Assembly (NCBI GenBank): GCA_023143455.1
Contig: JAGLHT010000003.1
Coordinates: 1 to 64,000, forward strand
Direction of reading: 5' to 3'
From: Desulfobacterales bacterium
GTDB lineage: Bacteria > Desulfobacterota > Desulfobacteria > Desulfobacterales > Desulfobacteraceae
DNA: 64,000 nt
Shown: positions 54,432 through 63,591 of the stretch, in pieces
Layout of the letters: every line of letters begins with the position of its first letter
How positions within the stretch are numbered: position 1 is the first letter of the stretch
Notes under the pieces: model-generated
What the model was told of the DNA's origin: nothing
Seen by the model: only the letters and a program-made list of their open reading frames with translations
Databases searched by the model: none
Program-made: the position numbers and the translations under genes

Positions 54432-57314
54432 TTATGATTCTTTAAGCAAAGCATTTAGATTTTCGTAAGCTTCACGAGCTGCTTCCAGCTGTCCTGTCTC
54501 TTGATAACAATCCCCGATTTTCTTTAATAAATGAACACGTTCAGGAAGAGCTACGAAACAGTTTTCAAAAGCAGCTAAGGCATCTTCAAATTGCCTTGAT
54601 TGCATAAGTTCATCGCCTATCTCCTCCCAATAAACAGCATAAGCATTGTCAAGTGAAACAGCCTGTTTCAAATGATCAATACCTTTGGTATAATCGGTTT
54701 TTGCAAAATATGCATCTGTGAGAGATATATGAAGGGCAGGATTATCAGGTCTAATATCCAATGCTTTATTAAAATGGGCAATGCTCAAATCAAAGTTTTC
54801 TTTGTCAGCTGAAATCATACCTTTATAATAGTTAAGTTGAGAAGCATTATCATCACCAATTATAGAGGTTAATTTCTCGTTAGAGGACAAATCGTCAAGC
54901 CAGGAGTCGATCATGTCTTCTGTTTCAGATAGTGTGCCTGCTTTTTCGTGGCTTTTTATTTCTTCTATGGATTGATCACCACGTAATTTTAGCTCCTGCT
55001 TTACTTTTTCGTGCTCAGGAGCATAGATTAAACCTTTTAAAAGAAGTTTTCTCGCCACAGCCTTATCATTAATGTCAAATATTGGAGCATAATTTATATA
55101 CGCATCTCCCTGACTTTCACGGAATTTTGTAACTTTTTCGGCGAATAAAGGATCTGCCTTGACAGCCTTAGCAAAGAATGCTTCTGCTCTATCATATTCA
55201 GTATAATGTGCAGATGTAATGCCCTGAAAAAATTTTGTTTCCCCTGAATCCGGCAAGTTTTTTGATAGTATTTTCAGCCACGGTTGAGCAAGATTAATAT
55301 TACCTGAATCAAAGTAGAGAGTGATCAGCTTTATTAAGTTTTGATTGTATTTTTTCATATCCTCATGGTTGTCAAGCATCGAAAGAAACTTTGCCTCTGA
55401 TTGCAGGGTATTGACATCTTCAGTTAAAGTATTCTGGAATAATGGTAAAACCTGTTGTCTAACCTTGTTGACGGTGTCCAATCGCTCAAAGCTTTTTTGT
55501 AGCCATTCTGTATAATGATCAGGGCTATTACCAAGTAGATCAATAGCATGTTTTTGCTGTTCACTTTGGCGCAGTCCTGCCATAGTGATTTCCTGCATCA
55601 AAGACCAGATATCAGTCGCGTTATCTAAATTTTTCCCAATTTTATCAAGTTTTAATCCTTTTTTTTGGCTTGAAATCGGAAGATCGTTAAAGCTTTTGTA
55701 TGGTATTTTTAATTTTTTAGCTTTACTCAATGTTTTAAAGAGATCGTTTAAAAGCTGTTTTGTCTCTTTTAACATTTTTTTAATTTCCTGGCATTTTTTT
55801 ATTTTTGTTTGAAGTTCGCCAAGAAGATGATTTCGCAAAATAGCCGGATCTCTTTTATCAAAAGAAACAGAGAAAGTGTGTTTTATGTCTATTTTTTTTG
55901 TACAAAAACTGTTAATAGCATCCTGTAAGGACATAACTTCGGTTCCTTCAATATGACAACCTTTTTCAGTGGAGTTTATATAATGACCTTTCTGGCTTTC
56001 AATCATTGTTTCAAAAAAACGTTTATGAGTGTGAAATCCACGATTTGAAGGAACCTTTTCACCATGCACGCCATCGAGCCAGATAATATCTTCTTCATTT
56101 TTCAGTGTTTTATTAATTAGATCTCTTGTTGGTAGAGTCATGCTGGATGCATGGCTTTTAGATTGTGAGAAAGAGAGATCCTGCCCTACAAAAATAATCG
56201 GTGAACACCCCATAAAAATAGCAGATAGGAAGTTGAGGTGCGCAACCGAAGTCGCGCCGGCTGTAATTATTTCGCAGCCAGTAAGTTTGGCCATCCATTG
56301 TTCTACTGGTTTAGCGCCAAAGCACCAAAAAACTTTATCAGTTGGGAAGAGTTTTGCCATTTTACTACTTGCCCAAGACATGCATATCAGGGAGACATCA
56401 TTCACTTGATTAGCTACATTGGCAACTTTTTCAAAAATTAGTTCTAAAGGATCAATCGTTGTAACAAAGTTCGGCATTATTTTATTCGCAACTAAACTTG
56501 GTAAAGCAGAATCAACAGCAAAGATAATTGCTTTATCTTTTGCTTTTTTAAGGATATGGATATTTTTATCAAGAGATGGTCCTGCAGAAACAATTATTGC
56601 AGGCATATCTTTAAATTTTTCTTTTAACTCATCAAATAAATAATTATGGTGGATGGAGTTTAGGTGTTTGAGTCTGTTTTTAAAAAAATCGTGTCCCATT
56701 TTCAAAAAGGTATTGCCTTCAATATTAGCAAAACTTGTATAATTATTAATATCTTTATAAAGAGTATTATATTTTTGAGGGTCAAGAGCGAAAGAAGGGC
56801 TGTGTTTAATATGTTTTATACCTTCCAGTTGTAACGCTTTTGTTGCAGGTTCCATTATTGTTGCAATGTTTAGTTCTTCACCAATACCTAATATGACCCT
56901 TGGATCTGAAAGAAGCGTTGAGAGGTCTAAAGCTTTTAATCCTTGCAGAAAAATCCCGGCATTTGGTTCAAAAATCGCAAGATGCCTTAAATTTTTACGT
57001 TTTTCAATAATAGCCTGGGGACAATAACCAAGCCCCATTCCAGTAATAATAAGGGTCCCTTCAAAATTTTCTTTTATAGTTTTGGAAACGTCATTGATTT
57101 CAGCTCCAGGGTTTTTAGGAATATGTAAAGATACACGATTCCCATCTACGTCCTTGGTCCATAAGTTTGGTTCGCCGTTTTGGGCAAGAATAATTTCGCC
57201 CTCAGGTTCAGGTGGGTTTTTTTTCATCATTGTCCATATTTGAGGATGATTTTTTTTAAGGAGCTTCATGTTTGCATCGAAAAAATTAGTCTGTCCAATA
57301 TGGTCAGTAGGCAT
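54432..57314 (-). CDS. Maf-type flagellin glycosyltransferase with TPR tail
   Basis: 960 residues. Residues about 60-500 are a motility accessory factor/DUF115 protein: TLIITGMGLGYCPQAI, AIIVSAGPSLDKNIHILKKA and DSALPSLVANKIMPNFVTTIDP are the hallmark nucleotide-sugar-binding blocks. The C-terminal ~350 residues are TPR repeats (e.g. SIAHFNKALDIRPDNPALHISLTDAYF). Maf proteins transfer pseudaminic or legionaminic acid to Ser/Thr of flagellin. The divergent neighbour is the Ser/Thr-rich flagellin, and nonulosonate genes follow it, so that substrate is likely. GGGAG precedes the ATG. Confidence 0.85.
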   Translation of the reverse strand: MPTDHIGQTNFFDANMKLLKKNHPQIWTMMKKNPPEPEGEIILAQNGEPNLWTKDVDGNRVSLHIPKNPGAEINDVSKTIKENFEGTLIITGMGLGYCPQAIIEKRKNLRHLAIFEPNAGIFLQGLKALDLSTLLSDPRVILGIGEELNIATIMEPATKALQLEGIKHIKHSPSFALDPQKYNTLYKDINNYTSFANIEGNTFLKMGHDFFKNRLKHLNSIHHNYLFDELKEKFKDMPAIIVSAGPSLDKNIHILKKAKDKAIIFAVDSALPSLVANKIMPNFVTTIDPLELIFEKVANVANQVNDVSLICMSWASSKMAKLFPTDKVFWCFGAKPVEQWMAKLTGCEIITAGATSVAHLNFLSAIFMGCSPIIFVGQDLSFSQSKSHASSMTLPTRDLINKTLKNEEDIIWLDGVHGEKVPSNRGFHTHKRFFETMIESQKGHYINSTEKGCHIEGTEVMSLQDAINSFCTKKIDIKHTFSVSFDKRDPAILRNHLLGELQTKIKKCQEIKKMLKETKQLLNDLFKTLSKAKKLKIPYKSFNDLPISSQKKGLKLDKIGKNLDNATDIWSLMQEITMAGLRQSEQQKHAIDLLGNSPDHYTEWLQKSFERLDTVNKVRQQVLPLFQNTLTEDVNTLQSEAKFLSMLDNHEDMKKYNQNLIKLITLYFDSGNINLAQPWLKILSKNLPDSGETKFFQGITSAHYTEYDRAEAFFAKAVKADPLFAEKVTKFRESQGDAYINYAPIFDINDKAVARKLLLKGLIYAPEHEKVKQELKLRGDQSIEEIKSHEKAGTLSETEDMIDSWLDDLSSNEKLTSIIGDDNASQLNYYKGMISADKENFDLSIAHFNKALDIRPDNPALHISLTDAYFAKTDYTKGIDHLKQAVSLDNAYAVYWEEIGDELMQSRQFEDALAAFENCFVALPERVHLLKKIGDCYQETGQLEAAREAYENLNALLKES

Positions 57315-57405
57315 AGTGGTTCTCCCTTCGAGAATTAATAAAATTTATTAGATGATACCAAATATAATAACCTTAATAGCGCATTAAGTAAATGATTTTT
57401 TTTGT

Positions 57406-57432
57406 TAAAGTTTGAGCCTGTTTTGTCGATAA
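57406..57432 (+). promoter_or_regulatory. Sigma-28 (FliA) promoter of flagellin gene
   Basis: TAAAGTTT (57406-57413), 11-nt spacer, GTCGATAA (57425-57432): one mismatch from the TAAAGTTT-N11-GCCGATAA consensus. Transcription would start near 57440, leaving a leader of about 125 nt. Confidence 0.9.
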
Positions 57433-57465
57433 GAGTTTTTAGATATCACACTAATAATTAGATTG

Positions 57466-57557
57466 AAAGGAGGTGAACTTAAGATTTTGTTATTGTAGTT
57501 AAACGAAACATAAACTTTAAGGGAATGGATTCCCTTATAAACATTATTTCATGGAGG
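57466..57557 (+). promoter_or_regulatory. Flagellin mRNA leader with candidate CsrA sites
   Basis: Three GGA elements lie in the leader: AAAGGAGGTGA (57466-57476), a near-perfect anti-16S sequence far from any long frame; a hairpin AAGGGAA-TGGA-TTCCCTT (57519-57536) showing GGA in its tetraloop; and the true ribosome site ATGGAGGAAT (57551-57560). A looped GGA plus a second GGA at the Shine-Dalgarno is the CsrA pattern known from B. subtilis hag. csrA and fliW lie 6.5 kb upstream. Confidence 0.6.
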
Positions 57558-57565
57558 AATAAAAC

Positions 57566-60232
57566 ATGACATTAAGAATAAACACAAATATTGCGGCGAT
57601 GAATGCCCATAGAAGTATGCTTAGAAATAGTGCTGGGCTTACAGCTTCATTGGAAAAATTGTCATCAGGTCTTAGAATTAATAAGGCTGCTGACGATGCT
57701 TCAGGTATGGCTATCGCTGATTCGCTTCGTTCCCAGGGCTTAAGTCTTGGTCAGGCAATCAAAAATGCTAACGATGGTATCTCAATGGTACAGACAGCTG
57801 ATGGTGCCCTTGAGGAATCTATTAACATTGTTAATACAATTAAAACCAAGGCTGTTCAGGCAGCTCAGGATGGGCAGACTACTGAGTCAAGAATTGCAAT
57901 TCAGGCGGATATAAATAAGCTCATGGAAGAGCTTGATATCATCGCGAAAACTACTTCTTTTAATAACCAGAAACTTCTTTCCGGTAATTTTACAAACAAG
58001 AAGTTTCAGGTAGGTGCTTACTCTGGTGAGACAGTTAGTATTTCTATTGGAACTGGTGAATCAACCAAAATAGGACATATATCAACATCTGATCTGACTG
58101 TTGCTGATGTAGGTACTGCTGCACTCGCAATTTACAGTAATATCCAAAATGCTACTTATGATCTTAACACTGTTGATATTCAGTATGACAATACCAGAGA
58201 AAACAGTATGGGTGCTCTTGCTGATGCCATTAACAAATTAAGTGATGTATTGGGTATTACAGCAGACGCTTCAGTTACTACGACAACAAGTTTTGCTATT
58301 AATGCAGGAACAACTGATAGTACTTTTGAAATTAATGGAGTTCATATTGGATCATTAGCTGTTCAGGACAATGATTCAGATGGTGCGCTTGTGGCATCTA
58401 TTAACTTTAAGACTGATCAGCATGGTGTTTTTGCTTCTATAGATGAGGAGGGGAAACTCACTTTAACTTCAACTGATGATCGCGCAATCGAGGTGACTCA
58501 AGGGACAAACACCACAGCAGTATTAGGTGCTACAGCAGCTATGTCTACTATTGGTAAGATTACTCTTACACAGAATGGAACCTCTGATATTGTTATTCTT
58601 GACAGAGCTGGTGGACAGGCAGTGGCACTTGCTGATAATTTGTTACAGACAACCGGTGTCATTACCACTACAGCTGAATCTACTATTGCCTCTGGTTCAA
58701 CTATCATCGCTGGTTCTACTATTGGTGCTGACAGTACCTTTGTAGGAGCTCTTGCAGATGGGATCATTTCTGGCTCTGTCTATACAACTGGTAGCAGCAC
58801 TATTGGCTCCGGGTCTACGTTACTTCAAGGAACTATTATTAATTCAGGCTCAACTCTCACTGGAACAGTTACTACAAGTGGTGTTACTGCTGGAATTGGT
58901 ACACTTGGTTCAGGTAGTGTGCTTGCGTTAGGTTCAACAATTGGAGGTGGTACAACAACTAGTTTCGATGCTGCCGAGGTCATCTCAGGTGCTGTTGGAG
59001 CGACTACTGGCGTTTCAACTCTGGGAGTAGGATCGATTCTAATAACAGGATCAACCCTGTTTGTTGGTTCAAGCATGTTGACATCAGATCTTGATTTAAC
59101 TGATTATACTGCAGCTGCTGCATTTACTACGTCCGGCCTTTACTCCATAGTTACAACAAATGCTGTTGTTAGTGCCGCCGGTACATCTACCCAAACCAAT
59201 GGCAGCTTGACCCTGGCCGCTGGTTCAACTCTTGGGGATGATTCCACTGTGGGAATTGGTTCTATGGTAAGTGATAATGTTATGTATTCGACTGCCATTA
59301 CAACAACTGCAGATATGACTTTAACTACAGGTAGTTCTTTTATTACTGCAACTACACTTGCAGCAGGTACTGTTCTCACAGGTGATACTATAGATGTAGG
59401 TGCTACTTATACTTTGACTGGTGACATGACTTTGACAGCTGGCTCTACGGTTATGACTTTATCAAGCCTGGCAACAGGGTCAACACTTTCCAATGATTGG
59501 TATAATAATCAAGACATTGCAGTAACAGGCGGTGATATGACACTTGGTGCAGGATCTTCTCTTGTTACACTGGCTGTTTTGGCAGAAGGATCCTCTCTTG
59601 GTGGGACTGTGACAACTCTTAATGCAGAAGTAGTTGATTCCAGTATTGATATGCTTATTGCTGGAGGCTCTACCTTGGCTGCTGGAACTGTTATTGCAGC
59701 ACAAACCATGCTGACCACTGATGTGGTTGCTAACGACGGAGTTACATATGAGGCTGGTACTCAATTAGTCAGCGCAATTATAACATCTGGAGTAACTACC
59801 TTGACCGCTGACATGAGTTTAAATGGTGGATCTATTTTGGCAGCCGGTTCTACTCTTACTGCTAATGCACAGGCGGCAGATGCATCTGCTGTTTCTTCTA
59901 CAACTGCGGCGGTTTCATATCGTCTTTCAGATGTTAACGTTACCTCTCAAGAGGGTGCACAGATAGCTATTGCCGTATCGTCTGCTGCCTTGAAGTCTTT
60001 GGACAAAGTACGTGCTGATCTTGGTTCTGTCCAGAATCAGCTGACATCTACAATTGCCAATATTACTGTAACAAGAGTTAACATTTTTGCAGCTGAATCT
60101 GCAATCCGTGATGTTGACTTTGCAGAGGAAGCATCTACTTTTACTAAGATGCAGATACTTTCTCAGGCAGGTGCTTTTGCTATGGCACAGGCAAATGCAA
60201 GTTCTCAGAATGTTCTGAGCTTATTACAGTAG
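57566..60232 (+). CDS. fliC: Flagellin, enlarged, with Gly-Ser-Thr repeat domain
   Basis: 888-residue filament subunit, about twice a typical flagellin. D0/D1 ends are canonical: LRINTNIAAMNAHRSMLRNS, LEKLSSGLRINKAADDASGMAIADSLRSQ (split), NDGISMVQTADGALEE; C-terminus RVNIFAAESAIRDVDFAEEASTF and AMAQANASSQNVLSLLQ. Residues about 240-360 hold a flagellin-IN-like domain. Residues about 366-775 are a Gly/Ser/Thr-rich repeat with recurring GSTI, GSTL and AGSTL units every ~8-20 residues, suggestive of a beta-solenoid and rich in possible O-glycosylation sites. GGAGG lies 8 nt before ATG. Confidence 0.95.
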   Translation: MTLRINTNIAAMNAHRSMLRNSAGLTASLEKLSSGLRINKAADDASGMAIADSLRSQGLSLGQAIKNANDGISMVQTADGALEESINIVNTIKTKAVQAAQDGQTTESRIAIQADINKLMEELDIIAKTTSFNNQKLLSGNFTNKKFQVGAYSGETVSISIGTGESTKIGHISTSDLTVADVGTAALAIYSNIQNATYDLNTVDIQYDNTRENSMGALADAINKLSDVLGITADASVTTTTSFAINAGTTDSTFEINGVHIGSLAVQDNDSDGALVASINFKTDQHGVFASIDEEGKLTLTSTDDRAIEVTQGTNTTAVLGATAAMSTIGKITLTQNGTSDIVILDRAGGQAVALADNLLQTTGVITTTAESTIASGSTIIAGSTIGADSTFVGALADGIISGSVYTTGSSTIGSGSTLLQGTIINSGSTLTGTVTTSGVTAGIGTLGSGSVLALGSTIGGGTTTSFDAAEVISGAVGATTGVSTLGVGSILITGSTLFVGSSMLTSDLDLTDYTAAAAFTTSGLYSIVTTNAVVSAAGTSTQTNGSLTLAAGSTLGDDSTVGIGSMVSDNVMYSTAITTTADMTLTTGSSFITATTLAAGTVLTGDTIDVGATYTLTGDMTLTAGSTVMTLSSLATGSTLSNDWYNNQDIAVTGGDMTLGAGSSLVTLAVLAEGSSLGGTVTTLNAEVVDSSIDMLIAGGSTLAAGTVIAAQTMLTTDVVANDGVTYEAGTQLVSAIITSGVTTLTADMSLNGGSILAAGSTLTANAQAADASAVSSTTAAVSYRLSDVNVTSQEGAQIAIAVSSAALKSLDKVRADLGSVQNQLTSTIANITVTRVNIFAAESAIRDVDFAEEASTFTKMQILSQAGAFAMAQANASSQNVLSLLQ

Positions 60233-60272
60233 ATAAGATTAGTTAATTCGTAAATCTTTAACCCTTTAAACT

Positions 60273-60317
60273 ATGGGCAGTAACTATATAAGTTACTGCC
60301 CATTTTTGTTTTTTTCT
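60273..60317 (+). terminator. Rho-independent terminator after flagellin
   Basis: ATGGGCAGTAACT (60273-60285) pairs perfectly with AGTTACTGCCCAT (60291-60303) around a 5-nt loop and is followed by a long T tract. Very strong terminator. Confidence 0.95.
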
Positions 60318-60346
60318 TGACTTAGAAAAAAATAGGGGCATATAAT
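60317..60346 (+). promoter_or_regulatory. Sigma-70 promoter of the glycan genes
   Basis: TTGACT (60317-60322), 18-nt spacer, TATAAT (60341-60346), about 60 nt before the radical SAM gene and immediately after the flagellin terminator. This suggests the sugar genes are expressed independently of the flagellar hierarchy. Confidence 0.6.
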
Positions 60347-60407
60347 AACTCTATGCTTTCGCATTATCTTTTTTATAAGCGATTATTTAAGAAAAAGGAG
60401 AAGAAGT

Positions 60408-61799
60408 TTGAGAATTCTACTTGTTGTCTATGATAATGACTCATATATTCACTGGTTTCCTCAAGGGTTGGCATATATTGCAGCAGTTCTAAAAAATAAA
60501 GGCTATGATGTTGAGATATATAGCCAGGATTTACATCATTATCCCAAAGAGCATCTTACTTCTTATCTTGATCATAATACATTTGATATTATTGGTGTAA
60601 GTATTATCGCAGGTTATTATCAGTATAAAAAATTATTAGAAATTTCTGAGGCGATTGGTAAATCAAAGAACAGACCTGAACATTATATTCTTGGAGGACA
60701 TGGACCAGCCCCTGAACCGGAATTTTTTCTAAAGAAAACTAATGCCGATGTTGTAGTAATGGGTGAGGGTGAAGATACAATATTAGAATTAATTGATGCC
60801 TTTACCAATCACAAAGCTTTGAATAATATTGATGGAATTGCATATCGTAATGGCATAGAAGTCTTGGTTAACCCAAGAAGAGAATTGATTCAAGATATTG
60901 ACAGTATTCCATGGCCAGCCTATGACCTTTTCCCTGTTGAGTATTATCGTCTTTTAAGAATGCCCCATGTTACGCACAGTGATTTTGTTCTGCCTTTGCT
61001 TTCCGGTAGAGGCTGTACATTTACGTGTAATTTTTGTTATAGGATGGATAAGGGTTTTCGCCCCAGAAGTGCTCTTGCAATCGTTGAAGAGATTCAATAT
61101 TTACAAAAGAAATATGGGATAACATATATAGCATTTTCCGATGAACTCCTTATGTCTTCTAAAAAACGAACTTTGGAAATATGCGAAGCTTTTTTAAAAG
61201 CAAATTTAAATGTAAGATGGGATTGTAATGGTCGACTTAATTATGCAGCGCCGGAAATTTTAAAAGTTATGAAAAAAGCAGGCTGTGTTTTTATTAATTA
61301 CGGAATAGAGGCTTTTGATGATGAGGTGCTTAAAAAAATGAATAAAGCCCTGACAACAAAACAAATTATTAAAGGCATTGATGCGACATTAAAAGCAGGA
61401 ATAAGTCCGGGTTTAAATATACTTTTTGGTCATATTGGCGACACTAAAGACACATTAAGAAAAGCTGTTGATTTTTTAATTAAGTATGATGATGGTGCAC
61501 AAATGAGGACTATCAGGCCGGTGACTCCATATCCCGGCGCTCCATTGTATTATCATGCCATTGAAAAAGGATTGATAAAAGACATAAAAGATTTTTATGA
61601 GAATAAGCATCTTAATTCAGACCTTTTTGCTGCTAATTTTACAGAGTTATCTGAAAATGAGCTTTATTCTGAGTTGTCAGATGCTAATGTCAGACTTTTA
61701 GAGAATTATTTTGAAAATAAAAAAAAGAATATGGCTGCCCAGACAAAGAGCTTGTATTCAAGTAAAGACGCTTCTTTTCGAGGGTTTAGACAGGCATGA
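60408..61799 (+). CDS. B12-binding radical SAM protein
   Basis: 463 residues. The N-terminal ~150 residues form a cobalamin-binding-like Rossmann domain (LLVVYDNDSYIHWFPQGLAYIAAVLKNKGYDVEIYSQD split; GGHGPAPEPEFFL). The radical SAM cluster ligands are C203, C207 and C210 in CTFTCNFC. The start is TTG at 60408, supported by AAGGAG about 7 nt upstream. It is first in the nonulosonate cluster, so a modification of the flagellin sugar (for example a methylation) is possible; that is inference. The substrate cannot be read from sequence. Confidence 0.8.
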   Translation: MRILLVVYDNDSYIHWFPQGLAYIAAVLKNKGYDVEIYSQDLHHYPKEHLTSYLDHNTFDIIGVSIIAGYYQYKKLLEISEAIGKSKNRPEHYILGGHGPAPEPEFFLKKTNADVVVMGEGEDTILELIDAFTNHKALNNIDGIAYRNGIEVLVNPRRELIQDIDSIPWPAYDLFPVEYYRLLRMPHVTHSDFVLPLLSGRGCTFTCNFCYRMDKGFRPRSALAIVEEIQYLQKKYGITYIAFSDELLMSSKKRTLEICEAFLKANLNVRWDCNGRLNYAAPEILKVMKKAGCVFINYGIEAFDDEVLKKMNKALTTKQIIKGIDATLKAGISPGLNILFGHIGDTKDTLRKAVDFLIKYDDGAQMRTIRPVTPYPGAPLYYHAIEKGLIKDIKDFYENKHLNSDLFAANFTELSENELYSELSDANVRLLENYFENKKKNMAAQTKSLYSSKDASFRGFRQA

Positions 61800-61827
61800 T
61801 TTAATTTTTCTTTTTAATGGATATCTT

Positions 61828-62976
61828 ATGTACAGTGATTTAATAAGTTTTGTAAGAGATTGGTATCAAACAGATCAACTTATACCTCTTCATGAGCCAC
61901 GGTTTAAAAATGTTGATAAGGAATATGTTGCTGATGCTATTGATTCAACTTTTGTATCAAGTGTTGGTGAGTATGTTACAAAATTTGAGCATGAACTTGG
62001 ACATTATCTTGGAGTAAATAATGTGGTTGCTATGGTAAATGGAACTACAGCATTGCAGCTTGCTCTTAAAATAGCAGGTGTAAGAGAAGGTCATGAAGTT
62101 ATCACACAACCTTTAACATTTGTTGCTACAGCTAATGCCATAGTTCATAATAATGCAAATCCAGTATTTGTTGATGTCAATAAAGAAACTTTAGGGCTAT
62201 GCCCTGATGCTCTTAGCCGATTTCTTGATCAAAATGCTGAAAAAAAAAATGGAAAAGCCTTTAATAAAGAAACTTGCAAACTAATTTCTGCCATAGTCCC
62301 CATGCATACTTTTGGGCTTCCATGTAAAATAAAAGAGATTGTGGAGATTGCTGAAAATTGGGATATTCCTGTTGTGGAAGATTCTGCAGAGGCTCTTGGT
62401 TCAAAGGTTTCTTCACAACATTGCGGGACTTTTGGAAAAATAGGTATTTTAAGCTTTAATGGTAATAAAATAATCACCTGTGGGGGAGGTGGAGCTATTA
62501 TCACTAATGATGATAAATTGGCAAATAGAGCTAAACATCTTACAACCACAGCAAAAGTAAATCACCAATGGGATTATGCCCATGATGAGATTGGATATAA
62601 TTTTAGAATGTCTAATTTGAATGCTGCTCTTGCATGTGCACAATTTACACAATTGGAAGGAATTTTAAAAGATAAACGAGAATTATCCAATTCATATAGC
62701 CTTTTTTTAAAAGATGTTGAATGGTGTGATTATGTAAAAGAACCAGAAGGTTGTACCAGCAATTATTGGTTGAACGCCGTGATTACTTCTGGTAAGAAAG
62801 AAAGAGATGAATTGCTTAGGATTACAAATGATTCCGGTATTACGACAAGACCTGCCTGGCAATTAATGTCTGATCTAAAAATGTTTAAAGATTGTCAGAA
62901 GGGCGAGTTAGATAATGCAAAATGGCTCAGGGATAGAATTGTAAATTTACCAAGCAGTGCGAGGAACAATGTTTGA
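61828..62976 (+). CDS. LegC-type sugar aminotransferase (DegT/DnrJ family)
   Basis: 382-residue PLP-dependent aminotransferase. The PLP lysine is K214 in SFNGNKIITCGGGGAI; IPLHEPRF, the GTTALQLALKIAG block, HTFGLPCKI and VVEDSAEALGS are present. The extra N-terminal helix (MYSDLISFVRDWY) and IPLHEP start fit the LegC group, which makes 4-amino sugar precursors of legionaminic acid. A longer frame to 61711 overlaps the upstream gene and lacks homology; ATG 61828 gives the family length. Overlaps the next gene by 8 nt. Confidence 0.83.
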   Translation: MYSDLISFVRDWYQTDQLIPLHEPRFKNVDKEYVADAIDSTFVSSVGEYVTKFEHELGHYLGVNNVVAMVNGTTALQLALKIAGVREGHEVITQPLTFVATANAIVHNNANPVFVDVNKETLGLCPDALSRFLDQNAEKKNGKAFNKETCKLISAIVPMHTFGLPCKIKEIVEIAENWDIPVVEDSAEALGSKVSSQHCGTFGKIGILSFNGNKIITCGGGGAIITNDDKLANRAKHLTTTAKVNHQWDYAHDEIGYNFRMSNLNAALACAQFTQLEGILKDKRELSNSYSLFLKDVEWCDYVKEPEGCTSNYWLNAVITSGKKERDELLRITNDSGITTRPAWQLMSDLKMFKDCQKGELDNAKWLRDRIVNLPSSARNNV

Positions 62977-63589
62977 AAATGAAATCATTTTACTTGGAGC
63001 AGGTGGCCATTGTCATTCATGTATTGATGTTATTGAAAAAGAAGGAGTTTTTAATATTGCCGGGATAGTAGAACAGAAAGGGAAAAATCAGCAAAACTCA
63101 GGTTTAGGTTATCCAATAATAGGATATGACAATGAACTTTCGGCTCTTAAGAAGCGCTTTGATTATGCTTTTATAACTGTTGGGCAGATGGGTTCATCAA
63201 CACTAAGGAAAAAGCTTTACAAAGCTCTTGTAGAATTAAAATTTAGTATACCTATAATTATTTCACCTTTTGCCCATGTTTCAAAGCATACAAAAATAAA
63301 TGATGGTACAATAGTCATGCACCATGCTTGTGTAAATGCAGGTGCAGTAATAGGAAATAATTGTATTTTAAATACCAAGTCCCTTATAGAACATGATTCA
63401 AAAGTTGGTGACCATACTCATATTTCAACCGGTGCTATTTTGAATGGCAACTCTACCATTGGATCAAATTGTTTTGTTGGATCTAATGCAACAATTGTCA
63501 ATGGTGCTAAATTACCGGATAATTTTTTTTTTAAAGCAGGAATAGTTATTAAAAGTGAAGAAGATGGAAAACCTCAAAAAGAGGAATGA
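62969..63589 (+). CDS. NeuD/PglD-type sugar O/N-acyltransferase
   Basis: 206-residue left-handed beta-helix acyltransferase. The N-terminal Rossmann-like part has IILLGAGGHCHSCIDVIE, and hexapeptide repeats run from about residue 100 onward (VSKHTKINDGTIVMHHACVNAGAVIGNNCILNTKSLIEHDSKVGDH, split). ATG 62969 is preferred with GAGGA upstream; GTG 62957 adds four residues. Adjacent LegC and NeuB-type genes suggest it acetylates a legionaminic-acid precursor, like LegH or PglD. Confidence 0.85.
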   Translation: MFENEIILLGAGGHCHSCIDVIEKEGVFNIAGIVEQKGKNQQNSGLGYPIIGYDNELSALKKRFDYAFITVGQMGSSTLRKKLYKALVELKFSIPIIISPFAHVSKHTKINDGTIVMHHACVNAGAVIGNNCILNTKSLIEHDSKVGDHTHISTGAILNGNSTIGSNCFVGSNATIVNGAKLPDNFFFKAGIVIKSEEDGKPQKEE

Positions 63590-63591
63590 TT

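Noticed and set aside
58498..59718. Several Val/Pro/Ala-rich minus-strand frames opposite the flagellin repeats
   Set aside because: They are antisense shadows of the Gly-Ser-Thr repeats; no start signals and no known domains.
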